A DNA stretch of 15,811 nucleotides from Chitinophagales bacterium (GTDB taxonomy: Bacteria; Bacteroidota; Bacteroidia; Chitinophagales; UBA2359): contig JAHDDN010000088.1 in assembly GCA_020629335.1 (NCBI GenBank), positions 1 through 15,811 on the forward strand, written 5' to 3'. Below the pieces are notes generated by a model that had not been told where the DNA came from, did not search any database, and was given only the letters and a program-made list of their open reading frames with translations. Below are positions 1 through 7,119 of this stretch, in pieces. Position numbers and translations under genes: made by a program. The stretch's first letter is position 1. Every line of letters begins with the position of its first letter.

Positions 1-140
1 GATGGTGTATTGATTGGTTGATTGGTTGATTGGTTAATTGGTGTATTGGTTGATTGGTGTATTGGTTGATTAGTGTATTGGTTAATTGGTGTATTGGTTG
101 ATTAGTGTATTGGTGTATTGGTTGATTAGTGTATTTGGTT
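1..140. repeat. Degenerate 8-bp tandem repeat (TGGTNNAT)
   Basis: About 17 consecutive copies of an 8-bp unit, TGGTTGAT / TGGTGTAT / TGGTTAAT / TAGTGTAT, run in register from the window edge until a one-base insertion near 135. Variation is limited to the first-half A/G change (TGGT/TAGT) and the two middle bases. The period is not a multiple of three and no gene spans it, so it is a microsatellite-like intergenic array. It continues to the window edge, so the true length is unknown. Confidence 0.9.
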
Positions 141-153
141 AAGCCCCGAGATT

Positions 154-178
154 GGGGGACCACAAGGGTCGCCCCTAC
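154..178. repeat. GTAGGGGCG-type palindromic repeat
   Basis: On the minus strand this reads GTAGGGGCGACC, CTTGT loop, GGTCCCCC. It forms a hairpin of GGGGCGACC against GGTC(C)CCC. I recall this as a palindrome dispersed in many bacterial genomes. A variant lies at 2561-2587 and a weaker one at 14723-14739. On the plus strand a T run follows (180-186), which would look like a terminator, but no plus-strand gene ends here. Confidence 0.7.
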
Positions 179-279
179 TTGTTTTTTCAGTTTCAACGTT
201 AAAACGTTTTCAACTTTCCAACGTTAAAAAGTTATTCGGTTTATCAGTTTACCAGTTAATCAGTTTCAACGTTAAAACC
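179..279. repeat. CAACGTTAAAA short repeats
   Basis: Three copies of CAACGTTAAAA (near 193, 220 and 267) and several CAGTTT/CAGTTA words sit between the palindrome and the stop codon of the HdrB-like gene. AACGTT is itself palindromic. No gene, promoter or convincing terminator is visible. Confidence 0.55.
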
Positions 280-1086
280 TTAAGCAAGATCTTCCGCCTC
301 AGCGATTAACTCTGCCACATCCTTTACCTGTATACTATCTTGTTTTTCCTTCTCTTTTACCCCATCCGTAATCATCGTAGAGCAGAACGGACAAGCAACA
401 GCTACAATAGCAGGATTTGCATCTAATACATCACTGGTACGCTCTTGGTTCACTCGTTTTTTTCCGTCTTCTTCTTCCTTAAACATCTGGGCACCACCAG
501 CACCACAGCATAAACCACGAGATTTACAACGACGCATTTCAATCAACTCTGCATCCAAAGCCTCAAGTAATTTACGAGGTGCTTCATAAATATCATTCGC
601 TCTACCTAAGTAGCAAGAATCGTGATAAGTGATTTTTTTACCCTTAAATACACCACCACCTTTCAATTTTAATTTGCCAGTATCAATCAATCCTTGTAAG
701 AAAGTCGTGTGGTGAATCACTTCATAATTGCCGCCCAATTCTGGATATTCATTTTTCAAAGTATTAAAGCAATGCGGACAAGCCGTCACGATCTTTTTTA
801 CTTCATACATATCCAAGGTAGCGATATTAGTCGCAGCTTGCATTTGGAACAAAAACTCGTTTCCAGCTCTTCTCGCTGGATCACCTGTACAAACTTCCTC
901 TGGTCCCAAGATGGCAAATTTTACCCCCACCTTATTTAATATCTTCACAAAGGCTTTGGTAACTTTCTGTGCTCTGGAATCAAAACTTCCAGCACAACCT
1001 ACCCAAAATAAGACATCTACTTTCTCGCCAGCAGCGGCTACATCTGCCATTATTGGCACCTTAATATTGTTCGTTTCTTCTGACAT
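280..1086 (-). CDS. CCG-domain Fe-S oxidoreductase subunit (HdrB-like)
   Basis: Soluble Fe-S protein of the heterodisulfide reductase subunit B / glycolate oxidase Fe-S subunit class, 268 aa, with two cysteine-rich (CCG) domains. The C-terminal domain is canonical: C-X34-CCG-X36-CPFC, with the first Cys in YHDSC near residue 157 and CCGAGG near 193. The N-terminal domain keeps the spacing (C-X34-CTG-X34-CPHC) but has CTG in place of CCG, so one Cys is missing, as is common in this family. Such domains bind a [4Fe-4S] cluster that can handle disulfide or other two-electron chemistry. It lies 106 bp downstream of the membrane Fe-S gene on the same strand and is probably its catalytic partner. 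Substrate unknown. The start is the ATG at 1086. Confidence 0.88.
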   Translation of the reverse strand: MSEETNNIKVPIMADVAAAGEKVDVLFWVGCAGSFDSRAQKVTKAFVKILNKVGVKFAILGPEEVCTGDPARRAGNEFLFQMQAATNIATLDMYEVKKIVTACPHCFNTLKNEYPELGGNYEVIHHTTFLQGLIDTGKLKLKGGGVFKGKKITYHDSCYLGRANDIYEAPRKLLEALDAELIEMRRCKSRGLCCGAGGAQMFKEEEDGKKRVNQERTSDVLDANPAIVAVACPFCSTMITDGVKEKEKQDSIQVKDVAELIAEAEDLA

Positions 1087-1170
1087 TGAATTCTATAATT
1101 GATTGACAAAATAATGAAAAGATAATATGGAATGCTTATTTTTCATTACTATTAAAATTAATTTTCCTTT

Positions 1171-1190
1171 CGACCATCGACCATCGACCA
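1171..1190. repeat. ATCGACC short tandem repeat
   Basis: CGACCATCGACCATCGACCA, a 9-bp tandem, sits directly against the stop codon (1193-1195) of the next minus-strand gene. The same motif recurs at 4536-4562 and in the tandem array from 15,593 onward, always in intergenic DNA. Confidence 0.75.
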
Positions 1191-1192
1191 TT

Positions 1193-2500
1193 TTAGTCCT
1201 CTAACTCTTCGGTCCACTTAGCTCTATCAGCTGGAGAAAACTGCCAAACGGCTCCATTATTCTCCACATTAGAGAACATCAAATTCCATTCTTCAGGCGA
1301 GTCAGCCGCTTCCAGTATTTGGTAACGTCTCAATTCTGTGATGATCGACAAAGGATTAATACTCACAGGACATTCTTCCACACAAGCATTACAAGTCGTA
1401 CAGCCTTTCACTTCTTCTGCGCTGATATAATCGCCGATTAAAGTTTTGCCATCATCATAATCCTTGCCATGTTCTTTTTCATTTTTAGCCTTATCCTCCA
1501 TTCTATCTCGCACATCCATCATGATCTTACGAGGTGATAAAGCCTTACCCGTTTGAGCCGCAGGACAAGCAGCAGAACAACGGCCACATTCCGTACAAGT
1601 GTAGGCATCCAATAAGTTCTTCCAGCTCAAATCTTCTATATCTTTCGCTCCAAACTTAGGCATTTCACCTTCCTCCATTGGCGCTTCATCCATCGGAGCA
1701 TTCGGGTCCATCATAGACTGCACCTCCTTCATAATCTCTGGCATATTACTCATCTTGCCATTCGAACCTAAATCTTTATAATAGGCATTCGGAAAGGCCA
1801 ACATAATATGTAAATGCTTAGAGTAAGGGATATAATTTAAGAAGCCAAATACTGCTACAATATGTCCCCACCAGCCAACACGCTCTAAGAAGTGTAATGT
1901 GCCTGCGGAGAAACCACTAAATGCATTTGCTAAGATACCACTTAACCAGAAGCCGTACTTACCATTACTTGCCGCCATATCAGCCGCATTCATGGTAAAG
2001 ATACATACCACTAAGAAAATCTCAGCATAAAGAATCAGATTACCATCTAATTTTGGCCAACCCTTCATCTCATCCATATGAAAACGAGGAATCTTCAATA
2101 AATTTCTTCTCGCCAAAAAGATGAAAGTAGAGATTAAAGCAAATAAGGATAAAATCTCAATAAAATTGATGATAAAGGTATAAAAACCTCCAAGCAGAGG
2201 ATAGAATATACGATGACTCCCCGTCAATCCATCAATCACAATCTCAATCAATTCAATCTGAGTAATCAAAAAAGCAGCATAAATAGTAAAGTGAAGCACC
2301 GCAGGAATCATATTCCTAAACATCTTCTTCTGACCAAAAGCCAGCAAAAACATATTTTTAAATCGCTCTCCACTATCACCAGAAGTATCCAGTGCCTTTC
2401 CACGATTAATATTCGTATAAATCTCCATCGCCTTCTTACCAAAAAAGTAAGCCGTAGCAATGAGTATAGCCAAAAACAATATCGGTTGAATAATTCCCAT
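1193..2500 (-). CDS. NarI-like membrane protein fused to 2x[4Fe-4S] domain (HdrE+HdrC-like)
   Basis: Integral membrane electron-transfer subunit, 435 aa from the start chosen here. About five hydrophobic segments come first (N-terminus, then around residues 65-90, 100-130, 155-175 and 205-235). Histidines in TM2 and TM5 (for example the GHIVAVF and KHLHIM regions) could be heme b ligands, as in NarI/HdrE/DsrM proteins. The C-terminal half has CTECGRCSAACP (about 302-313) and CTTCNACVEECP (about 367-378), two ferredoxin-type [4Fe-4S] motifs as in HdrC/GlpC. The likely role is to pass electrons between quinone and the downstream CCG protein. An ATG 57 nt upstream (2557) would add MAKKEMGHALTN and more, but those codons come from one arm of a 21-bp inverted repeat, so the ATG at 2498-2500 is preferred. 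It leads straight into the first TM segment. Confidence 0.86.
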   Translation of the reverse strand: MGIIQPILFLAILIATAYFFGKKAMEIYTNINRGKALDTSGDSGERFKNMFLLAFGQKKMFRNMIPAVLHFTIYAAFLITQIELIEIVIDGLTGSHRIFYPLLGGFYTFIINFIEILSLFALISTFIFLARRNLLKIPRFHMDEMKGWPKLDGNLILYAEIFLVVCIFTMNAADMAASNGKYGFWLSGILANAFSGFSAGTLHFLERVGWWGHIVAVFGFLNYIPYSKHLHIMLAFPNAYYKDLGSNGKMSNMPEIMKEVQSMMDPNAPMDEAPMEEGEMPKFGAKDIEDLSWKNLLDAYTCTECGRCSAACPAAQTGKALSPRKIMMDVRDRMEDKAKNEKEHGKDYDDGKTLIGDYISAEEVKGCTTCNACVEECPVSINPLSIITELRRYQILEAADSPEEWNLMFSNVENNGAVWQFSPADRAKWTEELED

Positions 2501-2537
2501 AAGTATTGATTGGATTTTTAAATTAGTTAGGGCGTGC

Positions 2538-2608
2538 CCCATTTCTTTTTTGGCCATTTTGTAGGGGCGCTACCTATGTGTGCGCCCAATGGCCAAAAAA
2601 GAAATGGG
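2538..2608. repeat. 21-bp perfect inverted repeat enclosing a GTAGGGGCG-type hairpin
   Basis: The arms are 2538-2558 and 2588-2608, perfectly complementary over 21 bp (each holds GGCCAAAAAAG or its complement). Between them lies GTAGGGGCGC...GCGCCC, a second nested hairpin of the GTAGGGGCG family. It abuts the end of the ~140-bp structured repeat (2609 onward) and overlaps the longer reading frame of the HdrC-like gene. In minus-strand RNA it would be a very stable stem about 40 nt before the chosen start. Confidence 0.88.
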
Positions 2609-2746
2609 TCGGGCTGTCCGCTCTTATGTGGCTATGCTGCTTCTACTCTGCTAAGGCATCTTAGTCTGCCCTGCGGGCCAGCCGTCAGTTGCCTAAGCGC
2701 CGTAAGTCGCAGCATGGCCGCCACATACCGCTACCATCCCTCACGC
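2609..2746 (-). repeat. ~140-bp structured intergenic repeat, copy 1
   Basis: Homologous to 14812-14953 along its whole length, and to a truncated piece at 15024-15054. It pairs with itself: TATGTGGC (2625-2632) with GCCACATA (2720-2727), ATGCTGC with GCAGCAT just inside, and AGGCA (2654-2658) with TGCCT (2690-2694), around a conserved CCCTGCGGG core. Read on the minus strand it starts GCGTGAGGGATGG and ends AGCCCGACC, then runs into the inverted repeat and the HdrC-like gene. It could be a transcribed leader, an sRNA or a hairpin-type mobile repeat. Confidence 0.85.
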
Positions 2747-2753
2747 AAAGATA
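2746..2753 (-). promoter_or_regulatory. Candidate Bacteroidota -7 box (TATCTTTG)
   Basis: On the minus strand TATCTTTG matches the Bacteroidota -7 consensus TAnnTTTG exactly and lies at the edge of repeat copy 1. Transcription from it would begin in the repeat and read into the HdrE/C-like gene about 240 nt downstream. No good -33 TTG is found at the usual spacing of about 20 nt, so this is tentative. Confidence 0.4.
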
Positions 2754-2995
2754 ACATCTTTATCAATAAAGAAGTTGATACTTTGAAATGTAAATTTACA
2801 AAATTAGGCCAAAATGCCTAATTTCTTTGTTGCTTTTATCAAATAACTTGAATAAGCGCATGAAGTCTACTATAAACTAGTAGTTGGAAAGCTTTAGAAA
2901 TACGTATTTGAAAAAATAAATTCATCTCAATCCTGTCACCTTTTCAATGTTAAATGATTGTTATACCAGATGAGCGCAAATAAAGTGCTTATAAC

Positions 2996-3151
2996 TACCA
3001 AACCCTTTTTAACAACCAATTATTTAACACCCATAAAATTGAAAATCATGAACAAATTATTATTCAAATTCTTAGGATTAGCATTATTAGTTGCCAGTAC
3101 AGTATGGATGGGATGTGATCCACCACCAACACCAGATTGTACTAACTCAGC
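2996..3151 (+). repeat. Direct repeat: lipoprotein leader and signal peptide, copy 1
   Basis: These 156 bp are identical to 3726-3881 (offset 730). The repeat covers about 52 bp of upstream leader and the first ~35 codons of the lipoprotein gene. Similarity drops sharply on both sides, with the first mismatches at 2995 and 3152. Confidence 0.93.
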
Positions 3152-3689
3152 TTTATTTACTGCTAGTAGTTCTCTTTTATTTAATCCACAAAATGACTAC
3201 ATGGCCATCAAGTTAGGAGATCCATTTACATGTGCAGATGAAGTGTCTTATCCGCTGGCTTGTTCTTACGCAAGTGTTGACCTACAATTTGACTTTGTTA
3301 ATTGTGCAGGAACTGTCATGGGGTCTACAAGTAAAACACTAAGCTACAAAAACGTGGATAACGTGAATTCTGGTTTAGATTGGGAAGTAAATATGCCCGA
3401 TGCTACTATAGGCTCTGATGGTTTGCCTATCGTAACCATACCACCACCAACTTTTTCTGGAACCTATAAGTACTTAAAAATGAGCTATAATGTATCTATT
3501 AGCCAGAATCAGGCTTGTACTATTCCTTTCATAGGCGAGGCTTTATTCTACTATTCAATGGATTTTAACTCTGCATATGATGAAGGATCCCCAAATGAGA
3601 GTGTATTACTTGATAACGTATATCTTTTAGATGGTCAATATGGGAGCTCTGTGGTTATCTATGAGCTTGATGGTGTGCCGTGCGACTAA
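3048..3689 (+). CDS. Putative secreted lipoprotein, paralog 1
   Basis: 213 aa from the ATG at 3048. An in-frame upstream ATG (2958) is rejected because the ATG at 3048 begins a clean signal peptide and is the start shared with the paralog. The N-terminus MNKLLFKFLGLALLVAS is a hydrophobic signal ending in WMGC; Cys-19 is the likely lipid anchor, although Trp at -3 is not classical. A proline-rich DPPPTP linker follows. The mature part has no family I recognise. It has six further cysteines, all conserved in the neighbouring paralog, so three disulfides are plausible, which would fit an exported protein. It ends two residues after a Cys (PCD). About 60% of residues match the paralog outside the identical N-terminus. 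Function unknown. Confidence 0.82.
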   Translation: MNKLLFKFLGLALLVASTVWMGCDPPPTPDCTNSALFTASSSLLFNPQNDYMAIKLGDPFTCADEVSYPLACSYASVDLQFDFVNCAGTVMGSTSKTLSYKNVDNVNSGLDWEVNMPDATIGSDGLPIVTIPPPTFSGTYKYLKMSYNVSISQNQACTIPFIGEALFYYSMDFNSAYDEGSPNESVLLDNVYLLDGQYGSSVVIYELDGVPCD

Positions 3690-3725
3690 AAACTATATAA
3701 AATAGTTATCGAATGTACTTATAAT

Positions 3726-3881
3726 TACCAAACCCTTTTTAACAACCAATTATTTAACACCCATAAAATTGAAAATCATGAACAAATTATTATTCAAATT
3801 CTTAGGATTAGCATTATTAGTTGCCAGTACAGTATGGATGGGATGTGATCCACCACCAACACCAGATTGTACTAACTCAGC
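3726..3881 (+). repeat. Direct repeat: lipoprotein leader and signal peptide, copy 2
   Basis: Second copy of the 156-bp identical block. It gives the second lipoprotein gene the same leader and signal peptide. The stretch just before it (3690-3712) holds a small AACTAT/ATAGTT hairpin without a T run. Confidence 0.93.
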
Positions 3882-4425
3882 CTTATTTACAGCGAGTAGT
3901 TCAATCACATTCAATCCACAAAATAATTACATAGCCATTAAATTAGGAGATCCATTTACTTGTGCAGATGATGTGTCTTATGAGTTAGCTTGTTCTTATG
4001 CCAATATTAATATGAAGTTTGACTTTGTAGATTGCGATGGAAATGTAGTTGGTAGTACAAGTAAGCTAATACAATATGATAATGTAGCGGATGTTAACTC
4101 TTCCTTAGATTGGGAAGCGAATACTACAGGAGCAATTATTGGAGGAGATGGCTTGCCTTACTTTACTTTACCTGGCCCAAGTATGTCGGGAGATTATAAG
4201 TTCTTAAGACTTAGCTATGATGTTATGATTTCTCAAGATGTTGCCTGTCAAATTCCTTATATAGGAGATGCATTATTCTTCTATTCAATGGACTTCACTT
4301 CTGCCTATGATGAAGGTACTCCAAACTCTCAAGAAATCCTTAATCAGTCTAGCCTTTACGATGGTTCTAATAACTATTACGATGGAGGTGTTACTATCTA
4401 TGAATTATATTCTCCACCATGTTAG
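3778..4425 (+). CDS. Putative secreted lipoprotein, paralog 2
   Basis: 215 aa from the ATG at 3778, equivalent to the start of the first paralog; an ATG 9 nt upstream is possible but lies inside the conserved leader. The signal peptide, the Cys-19 anchor and the DPPPTPDCTNSALF segment are identical to paralog 1. The mature domain differs at many positions but keeps blocks such as AIKLGDPFTCAD, GSTSK, YSMDF and SAYDEG and all six non-anchor cysteines; it ends in PPC. It is 88 bp after paralog 1 and before a terminator, so the two are probably co-transcribed or controlled by duplicate leaders. Function unknown; a surface or periplasmic protein is likely. Confidence 0.82.
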   Translation: MNKLLFKFLGLALLVASTVWMGCDPPPTPDCTNSALFTASSSITFNPQNNYIAIKLGDPFTCADDVSYELACSYANINMKFDFVDCDGNVVGSTSKLIQYDNVADVNSSLDWEANTTGAIIGGDGLPYFTLPGPSMSGDYKFLRLSYDVMISQDVACQIPYIGDALFFYSMDFTSAYDEGTPNSQEILNQSSLYDGSNNYYDGGVTIYELYSPPC

Positions 4426-4469
4426 AATAAAAATAATAGAATTTTTTTGAGTTGATTATAAATAATTAA

Positions 4470-4510
4470 GGGCTAAAAATCTATCATAGATTTTTAGCTC
4501 TTTGTTTTGT
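4470..4510 (+). terminator. Intrinsic terminator after the lipoprotein pair
   Basis: GGGCTAAAAATCTAT and ATAGATTTTTAGCTC (4470-4500) form a near-perfect 15-bp stem with one G-U pair, followed by TTTGTTTTGT. It lies 45 bp after the second lipoprotein stop, between convergent genes. Confidence 0.8.
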
Positions 4511-4535
4511 ATTATAAAGTCAAAGGATTTAACTT

Positions 4536-4613
4536 ATCGGCCATCGACCATCGACCATCGACTCAAAAAAGTCTAACATCTCTCAGCGAGCAAAGCGAGC
4601 AATCCCTCATCTA
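4536..4613. repeat. Diverged copy of the composite ATCGACC / CTCTCAGCGAG repeat
   Basis: A run of ATCGACC units (4536-4562) is followed by AAAAAA, a CTCTCAGCGAGCAAAGCGAG segment and TCTAATAGC. The order of parts is the same as in the 124-bp tandem unit at 15,497-15,811. Its end overlaps the rarA stop codon (4611-4613). Confidence 0.6.
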
Positions 4614-5870
4614 ATAGCCATACTTATCTTTCCAATTTTGTTGTAAGTACTTGCGTAGTTGAGCCTCTCTTGGATTTTGACCTGGATCATAGAGTTTAGT
4701 GCCTTGTAATTCGTCTGGCATAAACTCTTGATCAACAAAATTACCGGGGAAGTCATGGGCATACTGATAGCCCTTGCCATAGTCAATAGATTTCATCAAT
4801 TTAGTTGGAGCATTCCTTAGGTGGAGTGGTACGTTTAGATCTCCTGTTTTTTCTACTAAGGCTTGTGCATTATTAATGGCCATATAAGTGGCATTGCTCT
4901 TGGGAGAAGATGCCAAATAAGCAACCGTTTGAGAAAGAATAATGCGAGATTCTGGCCAGCCAATTTTATGGACGGCATCAAAGCAAGTATTGGCTAGTAC
5001 GAGCGCTGTAGGATTGGCATTGCCTATGTCTTCTGAGGCTAAGATGAGCAATCGTCTAGCAATGAACTTTGCCTCTTCTCCTCCCTTAATCATTCTGGCT
5101 AACCAATAGACGGCAGCGTTTGGATCGCTTCCTCTAATGGATTTGATAAAGGCAGAAATAATATCATAATGCTGTTCGCCCCCCTTATCATAATTTGCTG
5201 TTTTTTGATGAGCGAAATGCTCTGTTAATTCATTGGTAATAACAATATCTCCTTCTTTACTTCCTGTAACGATTAGCTCCAAAAGATTGAGTAATTTGCG
5301 AGCGTCTCCACCTGAGAGAGCTAATAAAGCATCGGTCTCCTTCAGTTCAATATTCCGCTCCTTGAGTACCACATCATTTTGGATGGCATTTTCTAAAATC
5401 TCTATCAATTCCTCTTTACTGAGAGGCTGCAAGATATACACTTGACAGCGAGAAAGTAAGGCATTGATCACTTCAAAGGAGGGATTTTCAGTAGTCGCTC
5501 CAATAAGCGTGATCGTCCCTTTTTCGACGGCTCCCAAGAGGGCATCTTGTTGGGCTTTATTGAAGCGGTGTATCTCATCTATGAATAGGAGGGCTCCATC
5601 CATTTTTTGGGCGGTATCAATGACGGCTCTCACGTCTTTTACTCCAGAGCTAATAGCACTCAACTGAAAGAAATACAACTTTAATTGCTTGGCGATAAGA
5701 TTGGCTAAGGTGGTTTTACCTACGCCAGGTGGCCCCCATAATAACATAGATAAGGGACTTTGATTTTCAATCATTTGATGAATGATTTTGCCTTCTCCCA
5801 CAAAGTGAGCTTGACCATAGAATTGGTCTAAGCTATTGGGGCGCATTCGTTCGGCTAAAGGTGAGGACAT
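4611..5870 (-). CDS. rarA: Replication-associated recombination protein A (AAA ATPase)
   Basis: Homologue of RarA/MgsA/WRNIP1, 419 aa. These ATPases resemble clamp-loader subunits and act at stalled replication forks in the cytoplasm. Visible motifs: the family N-terminus LAERMRPNSLDQFYGQ; Walker A GPPGVGKT (46-53); Walker B LLFIDEIH (94-101); sensor 1 region GATTENPSFE (about 125); an SRC arginine-finger region shortly after; and a C-terminal helical tetramerisation domain with GGDARKLLN, IRGSDPNAAVYWLARM and LHLRNAPTKLMK. Length and end are normal. The ATG at 5870 fits the family N-terminus. It stands alone on the minus strand, with its own -7 box 46 bp upstream. Confidence 0.96.
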   Translation of the reverse strand: MSSPLAERMRPNSLDQFYGQAHFVGEGKIIHQMIENQSPLSMLLWGPPGVGKTTLANLIAKQLKLYFFQLSAISSGVKDVRAVIDTAQKMDGALLFIDEIHRFNKAQQDALLGAVEKGTITLIGATTENPSFEVINALLSRCQVYILQPLSKEELIEILENAIQNDVVLKERNIELKETDALLALSGGDARKLLNLLELIVTGSKEGDIVITNELTEHFAHQKTANYDKGGEQHYDIISAFIKSIRGSDPNAAVYWLARMIKGGEEAKFIARRLLILASEDIGNANPTALVLANTCFDAVHKIGWPESRIILSQTVAYLASSPKSNATYMAINNAQALVEKTGDLNVPLHLRNAPTKLMKSIDYGKGYQYAHDFPGNFVDQEFMPDELQGTKLYDPGQNPREAQLRKYLQQNWKDKYGY

Positions 5871-5883
5871 GCTTATAACGATG

Positions 5884-5909
5884 AATTATGAATGAATAAT
5901 GATGAATTT
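5884..5909. repeat. ATGAATNATGAAT filler repeat
   Basis: Short runs built from ATGAAT and AATGATGAAT lie upstream of rarA. Similar runs occur at 7177-7196 and, on the opposite strand, at 14767-14795. They are low-complexity intergenic filler with no coding content. Confidence 0.5.
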
Positions 5910-5915
5910 GCTTTG

Positions 5916-5923
5916 CAAAGTTA
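5916..5923 (-). promoter_or_regulatory. Candidate rarA promoter -7 box (TAACTTTG)
   Basis: On the minus strand TAACTTTG matches TAnnTTTG exactly and is followed by GC. It would give a 5' UTR of about 40 nt before the rarA ATG. A clear -33 TTG is not visible at the standard spacing. Confidence 0.5.
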
Positions 5924-5930
5924 CGTTATT

Positions 5931-6240
5931 TTAGTCATAAGCGGTATTTACTAGAATGACAGTAATTTGTTTTTTTGGATTGTTGTGAATTTTAAGATAT
6001 TGATGGAGTTCTTTTAGTATGACTTTGGAATAGTATTTTGACCAAATATTCCAGTAGACGACTATGGTATAATCAGTGTTTTTTATGGCATTAAGTACTG
6101 CTGTTTTTTCTGTTTCAGTAGTCTCCCATAATTGCATATCTGTTGAAAATTGTATTACGGGATTATTAGGAATATGAGCAATTTTCTTTGGTGGATAAGT
6201 ATCTAAAATATCGAATTTATTAAAATCTCCGTAGCTCGCC
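5931..6240 (-). pseudogene. C-terminal remnant of a thioredoxin-like protein
   Basis: An open frame without a start covers about 100 codons to a TAA at 5931. It begins at the transposase junction with SYGDFNKFDILDTYPPKK and contains IVVYWNIWSKYYSKVILKEL and ITVILVNTAYD. The VVYWxxWSKYYSK pattern followed by a hydrophobic strand resembles the thioredoxin-fold region of Bacteroidota lipoproteins that lack the CxxC motif. A Met 68 codons from the end could open a shorter frame, but it lies inside the homologous region, so this is better read as a gene that lost its 5' part. The missing part is not found on the other side of the transposase fragment. Confidence 0.6.
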
Positions 6241-7119
6241 GCTTCCCTTCAGGTGATATTGGACTAAACGATATTCTTCTTCACTAGGCTTATGTTTTCC
6301 ATCCTTATATAATCGAACAACACTATCTGCTATAAACGATAATTCCTCATTATCTTGAAACGTATCATCAAAACTGAAAGGTCTAACTAAATCAAAGCGA
6401 GAATTTACTGCTAAACGACCAAGAAAACGAAGCCCATCTTCGGCAAACTCCTCAAATGTAAGGCGACTTTTAAGTCCTTTGTCAAAGACTCGAATATCAT
6501 TTTCTTCTTTGTCTACCTCTTTGATAACTTCTTTTAATGCTACTTCTTCTCCTAAATGAGTTTGATTTTTATAAAACTTCATATGAATCAGAAAGTCATC
6601 TGTAAACTCCGTCGTCAGCTTGACTTGTGTCTTACCTTTTTTTGTATTGCCCACTTTCATTCCTTCTAATAAATGGCTGAAAGTAGCTATCATCGTTGAA
6701 TCGTAACGCCTAATATGGTATTTATCCAATTCCTTAGAGCTATATAATTGACGGACTTTTTGATAGACCGCTTTATATAATTTTTCAAAAAAAGCACTCT
6801 TTACTTTCATTAAGCGATCTCGAATACCTGTCCAAGTTACTTTATCCGCTGCTATAGCTGGCGCAAATAAACGAAATATCGGATCCTCGAAATTGTCTTG
6901 CATTAAGCGAAGACTTAAACGCTCGCTACTCAATAAGCTGAAGATAACTAATTTGAATAAATAACCCGCTTTTAAGGTACGAACCCATTTATCAACTTGA
7001 AGTTCTTCGGCTAAATCATTAATCAGAGAGTCCGGTACTAAGGAAATAAGCTCCGTTACCGAGAGACCATCTACTGTCTTTCTTATTTGTAAAGGCATAT
7101 ATTGTGTTGTTTTAAACAC
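6220..7119 (-). pseudogene. Truncated IS4-type DDE transposase
   Basis: 299 aa with an N-terminal helical region, then the first catalytic Asp in RRYDSTMIA (D140) and the second in IRVFDKGLKSR (D213). The C-terminal part that should carry the catalytic Glu (YREK-type motif) and end the RNase H fold is missing. The homologous sequence stops around GSGEL near 6232, and the last few codons (RRF, stop) are read from the neighbouring thioredoxin-like remnant in another frame. IS4-family proteins of this type are usually about 370-450 aa, so this copy is inactive. Start ATG at 7119. Confidence 0.82.

Noticed and set aside
1..140. Possible CRISPR or coding repeat
   Set aside because: 8-bp period without spacers and not a multiple of three.
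154..186. Plus-strand intrinsic terminator
   Set aside because: A hairpin with a T run is present, but no plus-strand gene lies upstream in the window; the sequence fits the GTAGGGGCG repeat family better.
728..1102. Plus-strand frame of 124 codons
   Set aside because: Antisense shadow of the CCG-domain gene, whose cysteine spacing is canonical.
2534..2821. Plus-strand frame of 95 codons
   Set aside because: Lies wholly over the inverted repeat and structured repeat copy 1; a similar frame over copy 2 arises only because the repeats share sequence.
2958..3047. N-terminal extension of the first lipoprotein
   Set aside because: The extra 30 residues come from the leader region shared with the second gene and would bury the signal peptide.
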